DNA of 40,802 nt from Proteobacteria bacterium UBA7447 (GCA_002477475.1 DLPX01000026.1:1-40802), one strand, 5' to 3'; counted from the stretch's first letter, positions 25,633 to 33,852 are shown. Program-made: numbers and translations. Notes: a model not told the origin generated them from the sequence alone.

Positions 25633-26394
25633 ATGAAAACTGCAAAATCCATTACTGCAATGCTGATAGCAGTGTTGGCCGCCGGTGGATTGGCTGCGTG
25701 CAGCGGGGGCAGCAGCGGGGGCGTCTTCAATCAGGCATTCAACGTCTCAGGTCATTGGGCCGGCACCATAAGCGATGAAACCGGAGCGGCACGAGCGGCA
25801 ACCATGACCCTGTCTGATGGTGGAGGCACCGTGAGCGGCACGATCAGCATCACGGGCCACACATGTATTTCCGGAGGAAACCTGACAGGCACCGCCGTTC
25901 AGGCGCCGGCCAATACCACGGGGGACAATCCCTTGACGGCTGATCAGGAAAACAGCAACGACGGCACGGTCAGCCTGACTATCAGTTCGGCCCAGGCCAC
26001 CGGTGGAGTGAGTGCGGTCACGATCTCTGCTGGCGGCGCCGGTTATACATCCGTACCGGTAGTCAGTTTCAGCGAACCCCCTAGCGGCGGCACGAAGGCC
26101 GAAGGTAACGCCGTACTGGGCACAGGAGACACAGCGGGCGAGGTCGGGGGAGTCGTGATCACTAATCCGGGATCGGGATATGTACTCGCCCCAAGCGTCT
26201 TCTTTTCAGGCGGCGGCGGATCAGGCGCCATTGCCGACGCAACCATTGACACCGCAACAGTCTCAGATAGCGTGACCTTTACCTTGACGGGTTCGTCTTC
26301 TTCCCTGATCGGGTCGTATAGCGGTGTCTGGAAAAGCAACACCGGCACCTGCTCTGTCGAAACCAGCGGCACCGTAAACCTCTCCCGGCTCTAG
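25633..26394 (+). CDS. glycine/serine-rich putative lipoprotein with internal repeats
   Basis: This 253-residue protein has a lipoprotein signal peptide with lipobox LAAC (Cys23), followed by a glycine/serine linker. About residues 40-80 look like a small beta-sandwich (VSGHWAGTISDE to VSGTISITGH). Two copies of a repeat follow: VTISAGGAGYTSVPVVSFS and VVITNPGSGYVLAPSVFFSG, each leading into a G-rich A/T/V strand. This pattern is common in repetitive bacterial adhesins and surface proteins. The ending SGVWKSNTGTCSVETSG pairs a cysteine with the one in HTCISGG. I do not recognise a function. No clear ribosome site precedes the ATG; a GTG 24 bases upstream is an alternative start. Expected location is the cell envelope. 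Confidence 0.75.
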   Translation: MKTAKSITAMLIAVLAAGGLAACSGGSSGGVFNQAFNVSGHWAGTISDETGAARAATMTLSDGGGTVSGTISITGHTCISGGNLTGTAVQAPANTTGDNPLTADQENSNDGTVSLTISSAQATGGVSAVTISAGGAGYTSVPVVSFSEPPSGGTKAEGNAVLGTGDTAGEVGGVVITNPGSGYVLAPSVFFSGGGGSGAIADATIDTATVSDSVTFTLTGSSSSLIGSYSGVWKSNTGTCSVETSGTVNLSRL

Positions 26395-26416
26395 TCGGCC
26401 CTCTCCCGGGGCTGCC

Positions 26417-27097
26417 CTAATTGGTCACGTCGTTGCGAATATAGGCTGGTGCGGCCTCATGCCACTCCCCTTTCGCCCCTTGATTCAGTAACCGAATGGC
26501 AATCCGTGCGCCACGACCCGCTTGGGGAAACGCACCGGCATGCCAGACGCAATCTGCATCTGCCTGAAACACCGAGGCATAGCGATCCCAGCCGCTACCA
26601 ACACCCACGCACCCAGAGACGTACTCTCTTAAGGATTCTGGATTACTGACCCTCGGCTCCTCCTGCCAGTGCCAGCCTCCGGATGCGTCGGCATCGCTCT
26701 CAAGGCAGCCCCAATAGACTTGCTCCATTCGGGCATCAATCGCTGCCACAATTCGGTCTGATGGCTTGATCTGGTCCCGAATCCCCTCGGCCAGTATCAT
26801 CAGGGACGAGATTGCCAGCATCGGCTTGTTGAGAGCCAGCGCAATGCCCTGGGCCACTCCGGCGCCTATCCGAATCCCGGTAAAAGACCCCGGCCCCGCA
26901 TCGTAGGCCACAGCATCCACGGCATTTTTAGAGATGCCGGCCTCGCCCAGTACCTCTTCGATCATCGGAAGCAGTAATCGGGAATGCCCCTGCGGGTCCA
27001 TCGCGCTGCGCTGATACGCATGGTCACCCATTAGGCATGCAGCTGAGCAAGACTCAGTGGCCGTGTCCACGGCCAGAATCATAGGCGATTTTTCCAA
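26417..27097 (-). CDS. tsaB: tRNA threonylcarbamoyladenosine biosynthesis protein TsaB
   Basis: TsaB is the scaffold partner of TsaD and TsaE in making t6A37 on ANN-decoding tRNAs. The 226-residue protein opens MILAVDTATESCSAACL, the ASKHA-fold phosphate loop. AVAYDAGPGSFTGIRIGAGV with AQGIALA is the family signature. A TTG at 27097 is the likely start: a perfect AGGAGG lies seven bases before it, whereas the ATG at 27082 is too far. It overlaps no other gene and follows rfbD by 14 bases. Confidence 0.92.
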   Translation of the reverse strand: MEKSPMILAVDTATESCSAACLMGDHAYQRSAMDPQGHSRLLLPMIEEVLGEAGISKNAVDAVAYDAGPGSFTGIRIGAGVAQGIALALNKPMLAISSLMILAEGIRDQIKPSDRIVAAIDARMEQVYWGCLESDADASGGWHWQEEPRVSNPESLREYVSGCVGVGSGWDRYASVFQADADCVWHAGAFPQAGRGARIAIRLLNQGAKGEWHEAAPAYIRNDVTN

Positions 27098-27104
27098 GAC
27101 CCGA

Positions 27105-27110
27105 CCTCCT
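27105..27110 (-). promoter_or_regulatory. ribosome binding site of tsaB that decides a TTG start
   Basis: AGGAGG on the minus strand is a full anti-Shine-Dalgarno match, seven bases before the TTG at 27097. The in-frame ATG is 22 bases from it, outside normal spacing. Confidence 0.75.
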
Positions 27111-27111
27111 T

Positions 27112-27969
27112 TCAAAGGCGGGCGATACACCGGGTCAGCGCATCTTGCCAATCAGGCATTTTTACGCCCACCACCCGCTTCAGACGACCGCCATTGAGAA
27201 CCGAATATGCAGGACGCGGTGCCGGCGTAGGATAGGAGTCCGTCGGGATCGCCATGAGATCCACTTGCTCAGCCTTAGCGAGCTCAAAGATCTTTTGGGC
27301 AAACCCATGCCAACTGGTCACCCCGGCATTGGTCGCATGGAAAATTCCGTAAACATCATCCCGGCCGCTTTCCAGGGCATCCACGAACGCGACACTCGCC
27401 ATGCCAAGATCCCAGGCAAAGGTGGGTGAGCCCATCTGGTCGTCAACCACGCGTAGTGGCTTTCCCTCAGATGCGATGCGCAGCATCGTCTTGAGAAAAT
27501 TATGCCCAATATGGGAGTACAGCCAGGCGGTTCGCAAAATAATGTGCTGATCGGTCTCTTTGGCAACGCCCTCTTCTCCGTCCAGTTTGGTCCTGCCGTA
27601 GACGCTTTTGGGTGACACCGGCGCCTCTTCGGTGTACGGCGTCGAAGCAGTACCGTCAAAAACATAATCAGTGGAATAATGTATTAACGGAATCCCAAGA
27701 GTCTGGCAGGTCTTTGCCATCACTCTCGGTGCGTGCGCGTTGATAAGCCCAGCAAGCTGCGGCTCGGATTCCGCTTTATCCACTGCGGTATAAGCCGCCG
27801 CATTGATGACCAACTCCGGCTCATTTTGACCAATAAGATCAGGCAACGTTTCGGGCCTGGCAAGATCCACGTCAGGCTGATCGAGAAATGTCACGACATG
27901 ATGGGAAGGCAACAACTCGGCAAGCGCCGAACCCAATTGTCCCACCCTGCCAAAAACAAGGATACGCAC
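27112..27969 (-). CDS. rfbD: dTDP-4-dehydrorhamnose reductase
   Basis: RfbD makes dTDP-L-rhamnose, a sugar donor for O-antigen and exopolysaccharide, by reducing dTDP-4-dehydro-L-rhamnose with NAD(P)H. The 285-residue protein has the Rossmann motif VFGRVGQLGSAL, with Arg where most members have Gly or Ala (G-x-x-GQLG). The short-chain-dehydrogenase pair appears as YSTDYVFDG and SVYGRTKLDGE, with the catalytic Tyr-x-x-x-Lys. VINAAAYTAVDKAES is also typical. rfbC ends three bases upstream; rfbA and rfbB are not in the window. Confidence 0.95.
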   Translation of the reverse strand: MRILVFGRVGQLGSALAELLPSHHVVTFLDQPDVDLARPETLPDLIGQNEPELVINAAAYTAVDKAESEPQLAGLINAHAPRVMAKTCQTLGIPLIHYSTDYVFDGTASTPYTEEAPVSPKSVYGRTKLDGEEGVAKETDQHIILRTAWLYSHIGHNFLKTMLRIASEGKPLRVVDDQMGSPTFAWDLGMASVAFVDALESGRDDVYGIFHATNAGVTSWHGFAQKIFELAKAEQVDLMAIPTDSYPTPAPRPAYSVLNGGRLKRVVGVKMPDWQDALTRCIARL

Positions 27970-27972
27970 CTT

Positions 27973-28524
27973 CTAGTCTCCGACAGACAAGTCGGGGAGT
28001 TCAGACAGCCTCGGCGCCACGGCATCCTTTCCAGACAGGATGGGATCATAGATCGGCCACTCGATGCCGATATCAGGATCGTTCCAGAGCACCCCTGCAT
28101 CATCTTCCGGCATATAAAGTGACGTGCACTTATAGGCCATCTCGGAGACCTCGCTGACAACGCAGAACCCATGGGCAAAACCTGCGGGAACGTATAACTG
28201 CTTTCGGTTGGATGCAGAAAGTGTCACCCCAAACCACTCGCCGAAGTGGGGGGAATCTCGGCGTATGTCCACTGCAACGTCAAAGATCTCACCCACCAGC
28301 GCTCGGACCAGTTTGCCCTGCCAGGAGGGGTGCTGATAATGCAATCCGCGTAGCACCCCCCTGGTGGAACGCGAATGATTGTCTTGCACAAAATGGGTGG
28401 GAAGACCCGCCTCGGCAAAATCACTGGCCTTGAAGCTTTCCATGAAAAAGCCGCGGTCGTCTTCGAATACGCGCGGTTCTACGATAACCACCCCGGGCAA
28501 TGGAGTCTGGGTAACGGTGATCAA
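27973..28524 (-). CDS. rfbC: dTDP-4-dehydrorhamnose 3,5-epimerase
   Basis: RfbC inverts C3 and C5 of dTDP-4-dehydro-6-deoxyglucose before reduction by RfbD. The 183-residue cupin shows FEDDRGFFMESF, the catalytic-histidine block VLRGLHYQHP, and AFAHGFCV-like VPAGFAHGFCV; these are the usual RmlC motifs. The only plausible start is a TTG at 28524 (MITVTQTPLPGVV), preceded by GGCGAG; no ATG or GTG lies upstream in frame before a change of sequence character. It follows dnaJ by 124 bases on the same strand. Confidence 0.93.
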   Translation of the reverse strand: MITVTQTPLPGVVIVEPRVFEDDRGFFMESFKASDFAEAGLPTHFVQDNHSRSTRGVLRGLHYQHPSWQGKLVRALVGEIFDVAVDIRRDSPHFGEWFGVTLSASNRKQLYVPAGFAHGFCVVSEVSEMAYKCTSLYMPEDDAGVLWNDPDIGIEWPIYDPILSGKDAVAPRLSELPDLSVGD

Positions 28525-28648
28525 GCGGTCTCGCCCAAATACGCTGCAAAGGAAACCGCAAGGATAACTGATTGACGGCCCGCGCGGCGCGGCGGGAGTC
28601 TATTGCGAACGCCTTTTTTCGACCGAGGCTTTACCTTCGCCGGCGAGA

Positions 28649-29767
28649 TCAGGAAGCTGTGAAAAAGCTCTTGAGTCGATCTGCCCAGGAACTCTCCCGA
28701 GGCGAATGCCGTTCACCACCGGCTTTCAGCATGTCATCAAATTCACGCAGCAGGTCTTTCTGCTTTCGGTTGAGATTGACCGGTGTCTCCACCTTGATTT
28801 TGCAGAACAGGTCCCCGACGGCGCCGGAGCGCACATTCTTAACGCCCTTACTCTTCAGTCTGAAAACCCGCTCCGACTGGCTTTCAGGCGGCACTTTGAG
28901 TTGTGCGCGGCCACTCAATGTCGGAATCTCAATCTCTCCACCCAGAGTCACCATCGCAATACTGACCGGCATCTCACAGTAAAGGTTATCTCCATCCCGC
29001 GAGAAAATAGGATGCTGGCGAATTCGGATCTGAACGTACAGATCTCCACTTCCGCCCGTCGCACTGCCTTGCCCCTCTCCGGCCAGCCTGATTTGATCGC
29101 CCTCATCCACGCCCGCGGGGACCTTGACCTGCAGCGTTTTGGTTTTCTGAACCGTCCCACTGCCGCTGCAGTCACTACACGGCGACTGGATCACCGTGCC
29201 GCGGCCACGGCAATCAGGGCAGGCCTGCTGGATCGAGAAAAATCCCTGCTGCATTCTTACCTGCCCCTGGCCGTTACAGGTGGTGCAGGTGACTGGCGAG
29301 GTCCCTGGGCGGGCCCCCGAGCCTGAACAGGTATCGCAGCGAACCTGAGAGGGAATCCGGATACGTGATTCGGAACCATGAACCGCTTCCTCAAGAGACA
29401 GTTCCAAGGTGTACTGCAGATCCGCTCCCCGACCCGCACCGGAGCGCCGGCCGCCCCCTCCAAAGATATCACCGAAGATGTCTCCGAAGATATCGCCAAA
29501 ACCCGCCGCACCGGGACCCGCCCCTCCCGCACCGGCAGAGGGATCTACGCCCGCGTGACCGAACTGATCATAAGCCGCGCGCTTTTGCGGATCAGCGAGA
29601 ACCTCATAGGCTTCCTTTGCCTCTTTAAAGGACCTTTCCGCTCCCTCGTCATCCGGATTGCGATCCGGATGGAACTTCATTGCGAGCCGGCGATAGGCTT
29701 TCTTGAGATCAGCTTCGGCAGCTGAGCGATCTACACCCAGTACCTCGTAATAATCCCGTTTTGCCAT
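28649..29767 (-). CDS. dnaJ: Hsp40 co-chaperone DnaJ
   Basis: DnaJ delivers unfolded proteins to DnaK and stimulates its ATPase. The 372-residue protein has the complete type I layout: J domain with the HPD motif at 33-35, a Gly/Phe-rich linker (about 75-115, GDIFGDIFGDIFGGGG), four CxxCxGxG zinc-finger repeats (about 140-205), and the two C-terminal beta-domains. It follows dnaK by 120 bases that include a hairpin, so its expression may be lower than that of dnaK. Confidence 0.97.
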   Translation of the reverse strand: MAKRDYYEVLGVDRSAAEADLKKAYRRLAMKFHPDRNPDDEGAERSFKEAKEAYEVLADPQKRAAYDQFGHAGVDPSAGAGGAGPGAAGFGDIFGDIFGDIFGGGGRRSGAGRGADLQYTLELSLEEAVHGSESRIRIPSQVRCDTCSGSGARPGTSPVTCTTCNGQGQVRMQQGFFSIQQACPDCRGRGTVIQSPCSDCSGSGTVQKTKTLQVKVPAGVDEGDQIRLAGEGQGSATGGSGDLYVQIRIRQHPIFSRDGDNLYCEMPVSIAMVTLGGEIEIPTLSGRAQLKVPPESQSERVFRLKSKGVKNVRSGAVGDLFCKIKVETPVNLNRKQKDLLREFDDMLKAGGERHSPRESSWADRLKSFFTAS

Positions 29768-29814
29768 AACTCTGTCCGATAGTTCTCTTGTTCCAAAACC
29801 TGATCAACAGCAAA

Positions 29815-29838
29815 AGCCGGCACCACGAAGTGCCGGCT
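29815..29838 (-). terminator. hairpin between dnaK and dnaJ
   Basis: AGCCGGCAC at 29815-29823 and its exact complement at 29830-29838 form a 9-bp GC-rich stem with a six-base loop. In the direction of dnaK transcription it is followed by TTTTG, so it may act as a weak intrinsic terminator or protect the dnaK mRNA 3' end while dnaJ is read at a lower level. Confidence 0.6.
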
Positions 29839-29887
29839 CTGCCAGGTCGCGACTGTATGGGCCGGCAACGCAGACCCCAGGAAAAAC

Positions 29888-31816
29888 TCAGTCCTCTTTC
29901 TTGTCCTTAACTTCTTCAAATTCAGCATCGACCACGTCGTCACCTGTCGGGGCTTCGCCTGAGGGCGCTGCACCGCTTTCCGCCGCGGCCTCCCCTGCCT
30001 GCTCCTGATACATCTGCTCAGCCATCTTGTGACTGGATTCCATCAGGGCATTGGTCTTTGCCTGAATCTCGGCAACGTCTTCTGTCTTCAACGCCTCCTC
30101 TAGATCAGAAATCGCGCTCTCGATGCTTGCCTTCTCCGCGTCTTCCACCTTGTCGCCGGCTTCCGACAGCGTCTTCCTGACCGTATGGATCATGGCTTCG
30201 CCCTGGTTGCGTGCATCTACCAGCTCGCGCGCCTTGCGATCCTCCTCGGCATGGGTCTCCGCATCCTGCACCATCCGCTCGATCTCTTCATCCGAGAGAC
30301 CCGAGCCTGCAGTAATCTTGATCTTGTTTTCTTTTCCTGTGGCCTTGTCTTTTGCCGACACATGGAGAATCCCGTTGGAGTCAATATCAAACGTGACTTC
30401 AATCTGCGGCATTCCCCGCGGTGCAGGCGGAATATCTGAAAGATCAAACCGTCCTAAAGACTTGTTGTGCTGAGCCATTTCACGCTCTCCCTGAAGCACA
30501 TGGACGGTCACAGCAGTCTGGTTATCATCCGCAGTAGAGAACACCTGGTTCGCCTTGGTAGGAATAGTTGTGTTCTTCTCGATCAGTTTGGTCATCACGC
30601 CACCGAGTGTCTCGATACCCAGAGACAGCGGTGTCACATCCAGTAGCAGAACGTCTTTGACATCACCGCCAAGCACTCCGCCCTGGATCGCTGCGCCCAT
30701 CGCCACCGCTTCATCCGGGTTGACGTCACGCCGAGGCTCCTTGCCAAAAAATTCCTTCACCGCATCCTGGACCTTCGGCATCCGGGTCTGGCCGCCGACC
30801 AGAAGGACATCGTCGATCTCAGAAGCGGAAAGGCCCGCATCCTGGAGTGCCGTCTTACACGGATCAATCGTCCGGCTGATCAAGTCATCCACCAGCGACT
30901 CAAACTTGGCGCGCGTCAGCTTAAGGTTTAGGTGCTTCGGTCCACTTTGATCTGCAGTGATGTAGGGCAGGTTGATTTCGGTCTGCGCGCTGGAAGACAG
31001 CTCAATCTTGGCTTTCTCTGCCCCCTCTTTCAGGCGCTGCATGGCAAGCGCATCGCCGCGCAGGTCCATGCCCTGATCCTTCTTGAATTCGTCAGCGAGA
31101 TAATCAATCAGCCGACGGTCAAAATCCTCACCTCCGAGGAAGGTGTCACCGTTGGTTGCGAGCACTTCAAACTGATGCTCCCCATCAACATCCGCGATCT
31201 CGATGATCGAGAAATCAAAGGTGCCGCCGCCCAAATCGTATACCGCGATTTTGCGGTCGCCCTGCTGTTTTTCGAGGCCATAAGCCAAAGCCGCTGCGGT
31301 AGGCTCGTTGATGATCCGTTTGACTTCAAGTCCGGCGATTCGACCAGCATCTTTGGTGGCCTGGCGTTGTGAATCATTGAAATAAGCGGGCACTGTGATC
31401 ACGGCCTCTGTCACATCGGTGCCGAGGTAACTTTCTGCCGTCTGCTTCATCTTCTGAAGCACACGGGCGGAGACCTCAGGTGGCGCCATTTGCTTATCCT
31501 TAGCTTCGATCCAGGCATCACCGTTTTTTGCCTTCACAATCTTGTACGGCATGAGATCGAGATCACGCTGAACCACATCTTCCTCGAATTTACGTCCGAT
31601 GAGGCGCTTTGAAGCGAAGATAGTGTTGTGGGGATTGGTGACCGCCTGACGCTTGGCAGACTGGCCGACAAGGACTTCGTCGTCGACACTGAACGCGACA
31701 ACGGACGGGGTCGTGCGGTCCCCCTCGCTGTTTTCCAGAACCTTGGGCTTGCCGCCATCCATCACCGCGACACAGGAGTTCGTGGTGCCTAAATCAATAC
31801 CGATAATGCTTGCCAT
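29888..31816 (-). CDS. dnaK: Hsp70 chaperone DnaK
   Basis: DnaK binds and releases unfolded proteins in an ATP cycle. The 642-residue length is normal. IGIDLGTTNSCVAVMDG, AVYDLGGGTFDFSIIE and VLLVGGQTRMPKVQ are the three Hsp70 signatures. The substrate domain begins near LLLDVTPLSLGIET, and the tail ends in an acidic VVDAEFEEVKDKK, as in bacterial DnaK. A GAGGA site precedes the ATG. The gene has its own sigma-32 promoter and a leader with a 17-base palindrome, so it can be induced by heat independently of hrcA. Confidence 0.98.
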   Translation of the reverse strand: MASIIGIDLGTTNSCVAVMDGGKPKVLENSEGDRTTPSVVAFSVDDEVLVGQSAKRQAVTNPHNTIFASKRLIGRKFEEDVVQRDLDLMPYKIVKAKNGDAWIEAKDKQMAPPEVSARVLQKMKQTAESYLGTDVTEAVITVPAYFNDSQRQATKDAGRIAGLEVKRIINEPTAAALAYGLEKQQGDRKIAVYDLGGGTFDFSIIEIADVDGEHQFEVLATNGDTFLGGEDFDRRLIDYLADEFKKDQGMDLRGDALAMQRLKEGAEKAKIELSSSAQTEINLPYITADQSGPKHLNLKLTRAKFESLVDDLISRTIDPCKTALQDAGLSASEIDDVLLVGGQTRMPKVQDAVKEFFGKEPRRDVNPDEAVAMGAAIQGGVLGGDVKDVLLLDVTPLSLGIETLGGVMTKLIEKNTTIPTKANQVFSTADDNQTAVTVHVLQGEREMAQHNKSLGRFDLSDIPPAPRGMPQIEVTFDIDSNGILHVSAKDKATGKENKIKITAGSGLSDEEIERMVQDAETHAEEDRKARELVDARNQGEAMIHTVRKTLSEAGDKVEDAEKASIESAISDLEEALKTEDVAEIQAKTNALMESSHKMAEQMYQEQAGEAAAESGAAPSGEAPTGDDVVDAEFEEVKDKKED

Positions 31817-31842
31817 GTCATTTTCCTCAAATTCCTGAAACG

Positions 31843-31859
31843 CGGTATTTGAAATACCG
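31843..31859. repeat. 17-base perfect palindrome in the dnaK leader
   Basis: CGGTATTT-G-AAATACCG on the plus strand is a perfect inverted repeat with one central base. It lies between the sigma-32 promoter and the dnaK ribosome site, about 15 bases after the predicted transcription start. It could be a DNA operator or an RNA hairpin. It is not the CIRCE sequence that HrcA usually binds. Confidence 0.6.
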
Positions 31860-31881
31860 TATAAAAACGAAACTATTAATT

Positions 31882-31909
31882 AAGTGGGGCTAATTCAGGC
31901 CTTTTCAAG
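31882..31909 (-). promoter_or_regulatory. sigma-32 promoter of dnaK
   Basis: On the minus strand CTTGAAA (31909-31903) matches the -35 heat-shock consensus fully. After 13 bases, CCCCACTT (31889-31882) matches the -10 consensus CCCCATnT at all but one position. Transcription should start near 31875, about 60 bases before the dnaK ATG. Confidence 0.8.
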
Positions 31910-31931
31910 CGCCGGGGGAGGATTTTTTGCT

Positions 31932-32624
31932 CTAATCCTCACCTTCAGGTGCCTTGGCCACGATGACCCTCGCAGGCCTCAGCAGTCGGTCGTGTAGCCG
32001 ATAGCCTTTCTGAATCACCTGACAGATATGGTTCGGCGCAACGTCGGATGATGGCGCAAGCGTCATGGCCTGATGTGATTCCGGATCCAACTTATCGCCT
32101 ACTTCAGGACTGATCTCAAAGACCGAAAACTGCTCAAACGCCGAATCCAACTGTTTGAGGGTCAACTCCAGTCCTTCAACAACGCGCTCTACCACGCCCT
32201 CGGCGCCATCCAAGTCAACTGATTTCGCGAGATCCAGACTGTCCCGCACATTCAGCAGTTCACTTGCAAAGCCTTCCAGAGCAAACCGTCTGGCGTTGCT
32301 GATCTCGGTCTGGGCACGCTTTCTCGCATTTTCCGCGTCTGCATAGGCCCTAAGAGATTCATCCCGAAGCCGCGCATTCTCGGCACGGAGCGCTTCCCAC
32401 TCATCTGCCTCATCTTCTTCGCCCGAATCAACGGCAGAGCCGGTTTCGGCGTCCGACCCTGCGGAGTCATGTTCGTCTGTAGGCAAACCGTCCTTGCGAG
32501 AGAATGCTTCCAGGGTTTGGTCGCCTTCCGGGTTCTCATTCGCTTCCGATTCATGGGAAGAAGCAGTTGCCGAAGTCTCCGAGGCCGGGTTGTCGCTTGG
32601 TTTTTCAGATTTACCAACAGTCAT
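31932..32624 (-). CDS. grpE: nucleotide exchange factor GrpE
   Basis: GrpE releases ADP from DnaK. The 230-residue protein has a long, acidic, low-complexity N terminus (about residues 1-75), a coiled-coil helix (EALRAENARLRDESLRAYAD), and the C-terminal beta-domain with VIQKGYRLHDRLLRPARVIVA, the family signature. Length is slightly above average because of the acidic tail. I chose the ATG at 32624, with AAAGGA upstream, over one 30 bases earlier. dnaK lies 115 bases downstream with its own promoter. Confidence 0.96.
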   Translation of the reverse strand: MTVGKSEKPSDNPASETSATASSHESEANENPEGDQTLEAFSRKDGLPTDEHDSAGSDAETGSAVDSGEEDEADEWEALRAENARLRDESLRAYADAENARKRAQTEISNARRFALEGFASELLNVRDSLDLAKSVDLDGAEGVVERVVEGLELTLKQLDSAFEQFSVFEISPEVGDKLDPESHQAMTLAPSSDVAPNHICQVIQKGYRLHDRLLRPARVIVAKAPEGED

Positions 32625-32672
32625 AGACAAAGTTTTCCTTTGCGGAAGTGGCACAAGTTGAATTATCGGTTA

Positions 32673-32700
32673 ATCTGGGGGTCGAGGCGGGATTTTCAAC
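32673..32700 (-). promoter_or_regulatory. candidate sigma-32 promoter of grpE
   Basis: On the minus strand GTTGAAA (32700-32694) matches the heat-shock -35 at six of seven bases. After 13 bases CCCCAGAT (32680-32673) fits the -10 apart from one base. The spacing equals that at dnaK. A GGCGGG/CCCGCC stem at 32686-32706 overlaps this site and could end the hrcA transcript. Confidence 0.6.
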
Positions 32701-32730
32701 CCCGCCCGGCCAGGTACCGGCTAAACAGAC

Positions 32731-33792
32731 TCAGTGAAGTCCGCGCAGGGCACTGCCGAGCACGCGGGCCGTAACATCGACTACCGGGATGACCTCCTCA
32801 TAGGCCATTCGCGTCGGCCCGATGACCCCGATGACTCCGATACACCGGCCTTCATCCTCATAAGGCGCGGTGACCACACTGCAGTCGGTCAGGGCACTGT
32901 ATCCCGATTCCTCGCCGATAAAGATGCTGATGCCGCTAGCACCCATGCTTTTGTCCAACAAATTCAGCAGATCCTGTTTGGTCTTAAACGTATCAAAAAT
33001 CTCGCGCAGCTTGCCCAACTGATCGAAGTCGGGGATGCCCAGCAACTTGGTCTCACCGCTGACCACGACGCCCTCCTCTGCGGGCTCCTCGTCAAGCAAT
33101 TGACTCGCCATCTCGACAGCGGTACGCATCATACGGTTCATCTCGTCGCTGTCCCGCTGCATATCCAGCAGCAAGCGGTGGCGCACCTCCTGAAGCGTAC
33201 GCCCAGCGTGACGGGAATTGAAAAAATTACCTGCTTCGACGAGCTCACTCGCTGACAAAGTCTTGTCGAGAAAGATTACACGGTTCTGGACGCGACCATC
33301 ATCCGTCACCAGGATCGCGAGAACACGATCCTCGGAGAGCTCAAGGAACTCAACCTGACGGAGTTTTGCCTTGTCGGATCCCGGCAACATGATCACCCCC
33401 GCATACTGGGTGATGTCCGACAGCAGCTCTGAAGCAGACTCCAGCAGTTCGTCCGCATCTTTCGCGCCCGCCAAGGCGTCAACAATTTCCTTCGAACTGG
33501 ACTTCACCGGGGTATGGACCTGCAACAGGCTATTAACAAAAACCCGGTAGCCCAGCTGAGTAGGTACGCGCCCCGCTGAGGTGTGAGGCGCGCGGATCAG
33601 TCCCAGATCCTCAAGGTCGGACATCACGTTCCGCACCGTTGCCGCGCTAAGGTCGAGACCCGATTCACGCGAGAGGGTTCGGGATCCCACGGGCTCCCCG
33701 TCGCTGACATAGCGGCGAATAAGGAATTTCAGCAGGTGCCGTGCCCGATCGTTGAGTTCCAGATGCTGCAGATTTTCAACCGGTTCTGTCAC
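32731..33792 (-). CDS. hrcA: heat-inducible transcription repressor HrcA
   Basis: HrcA represses chaperone genes by binding CIRCE and needs GroEL to fold. The 353-residue length is normal. The N-terminal winged helix reads ARHLLKFLIRRYVSDGEPVGSRTLS, followed by LSAATVRNVMSDLEDLGLI and APHTSAGRVPTQLGYRVFV, the family's DNA-binding region. The central GAF-like part ends with GVIGVIGPTRMAYEEVIPVV. The start is a GTG at 33792. No CIRCE element was found near hrcA, grpE or dnaK, so its target may lie at groES-groEL elsewhere. Confidence 0.95.
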   Translation of the reverse strand: MTEPVENLQHLELNDRARHLLKFLIRRYVSDGEPVGSRTLSRESGLDLSAATVRNVMSDLEDLGLIRAPHTSAGRVPTQLGYRVFVNSLLQVHTPVKSSSKEIVDALAGAKDADELLESASELLSDITQYAGVIMLPGSDKAKLRQVEFLELSEDRVLAILVTDDGRVQNRVIFLDKTLSASELVEAGNFFNSRHAGRTLQEVRHRLLLDMQRDSDEMNRMMRTAVEMASQLLDEEPAEEGVVVSGETKLLGIPDFDQLGKLREIFDTFKTKQDLLNLLDKSMGASGISIFIGEESGYSALTDCSVVTAPYEDEGRCIGVIGVIGPTRMAYEEVIPVVDVTARVLGSALRGLH

Positions 33793-33852
33793 ACGCTTGC
33801 TGCCAAGAAATGAAGGTAAAATGTCGCCGAAAGATTTTTGTATATCGTTGTA

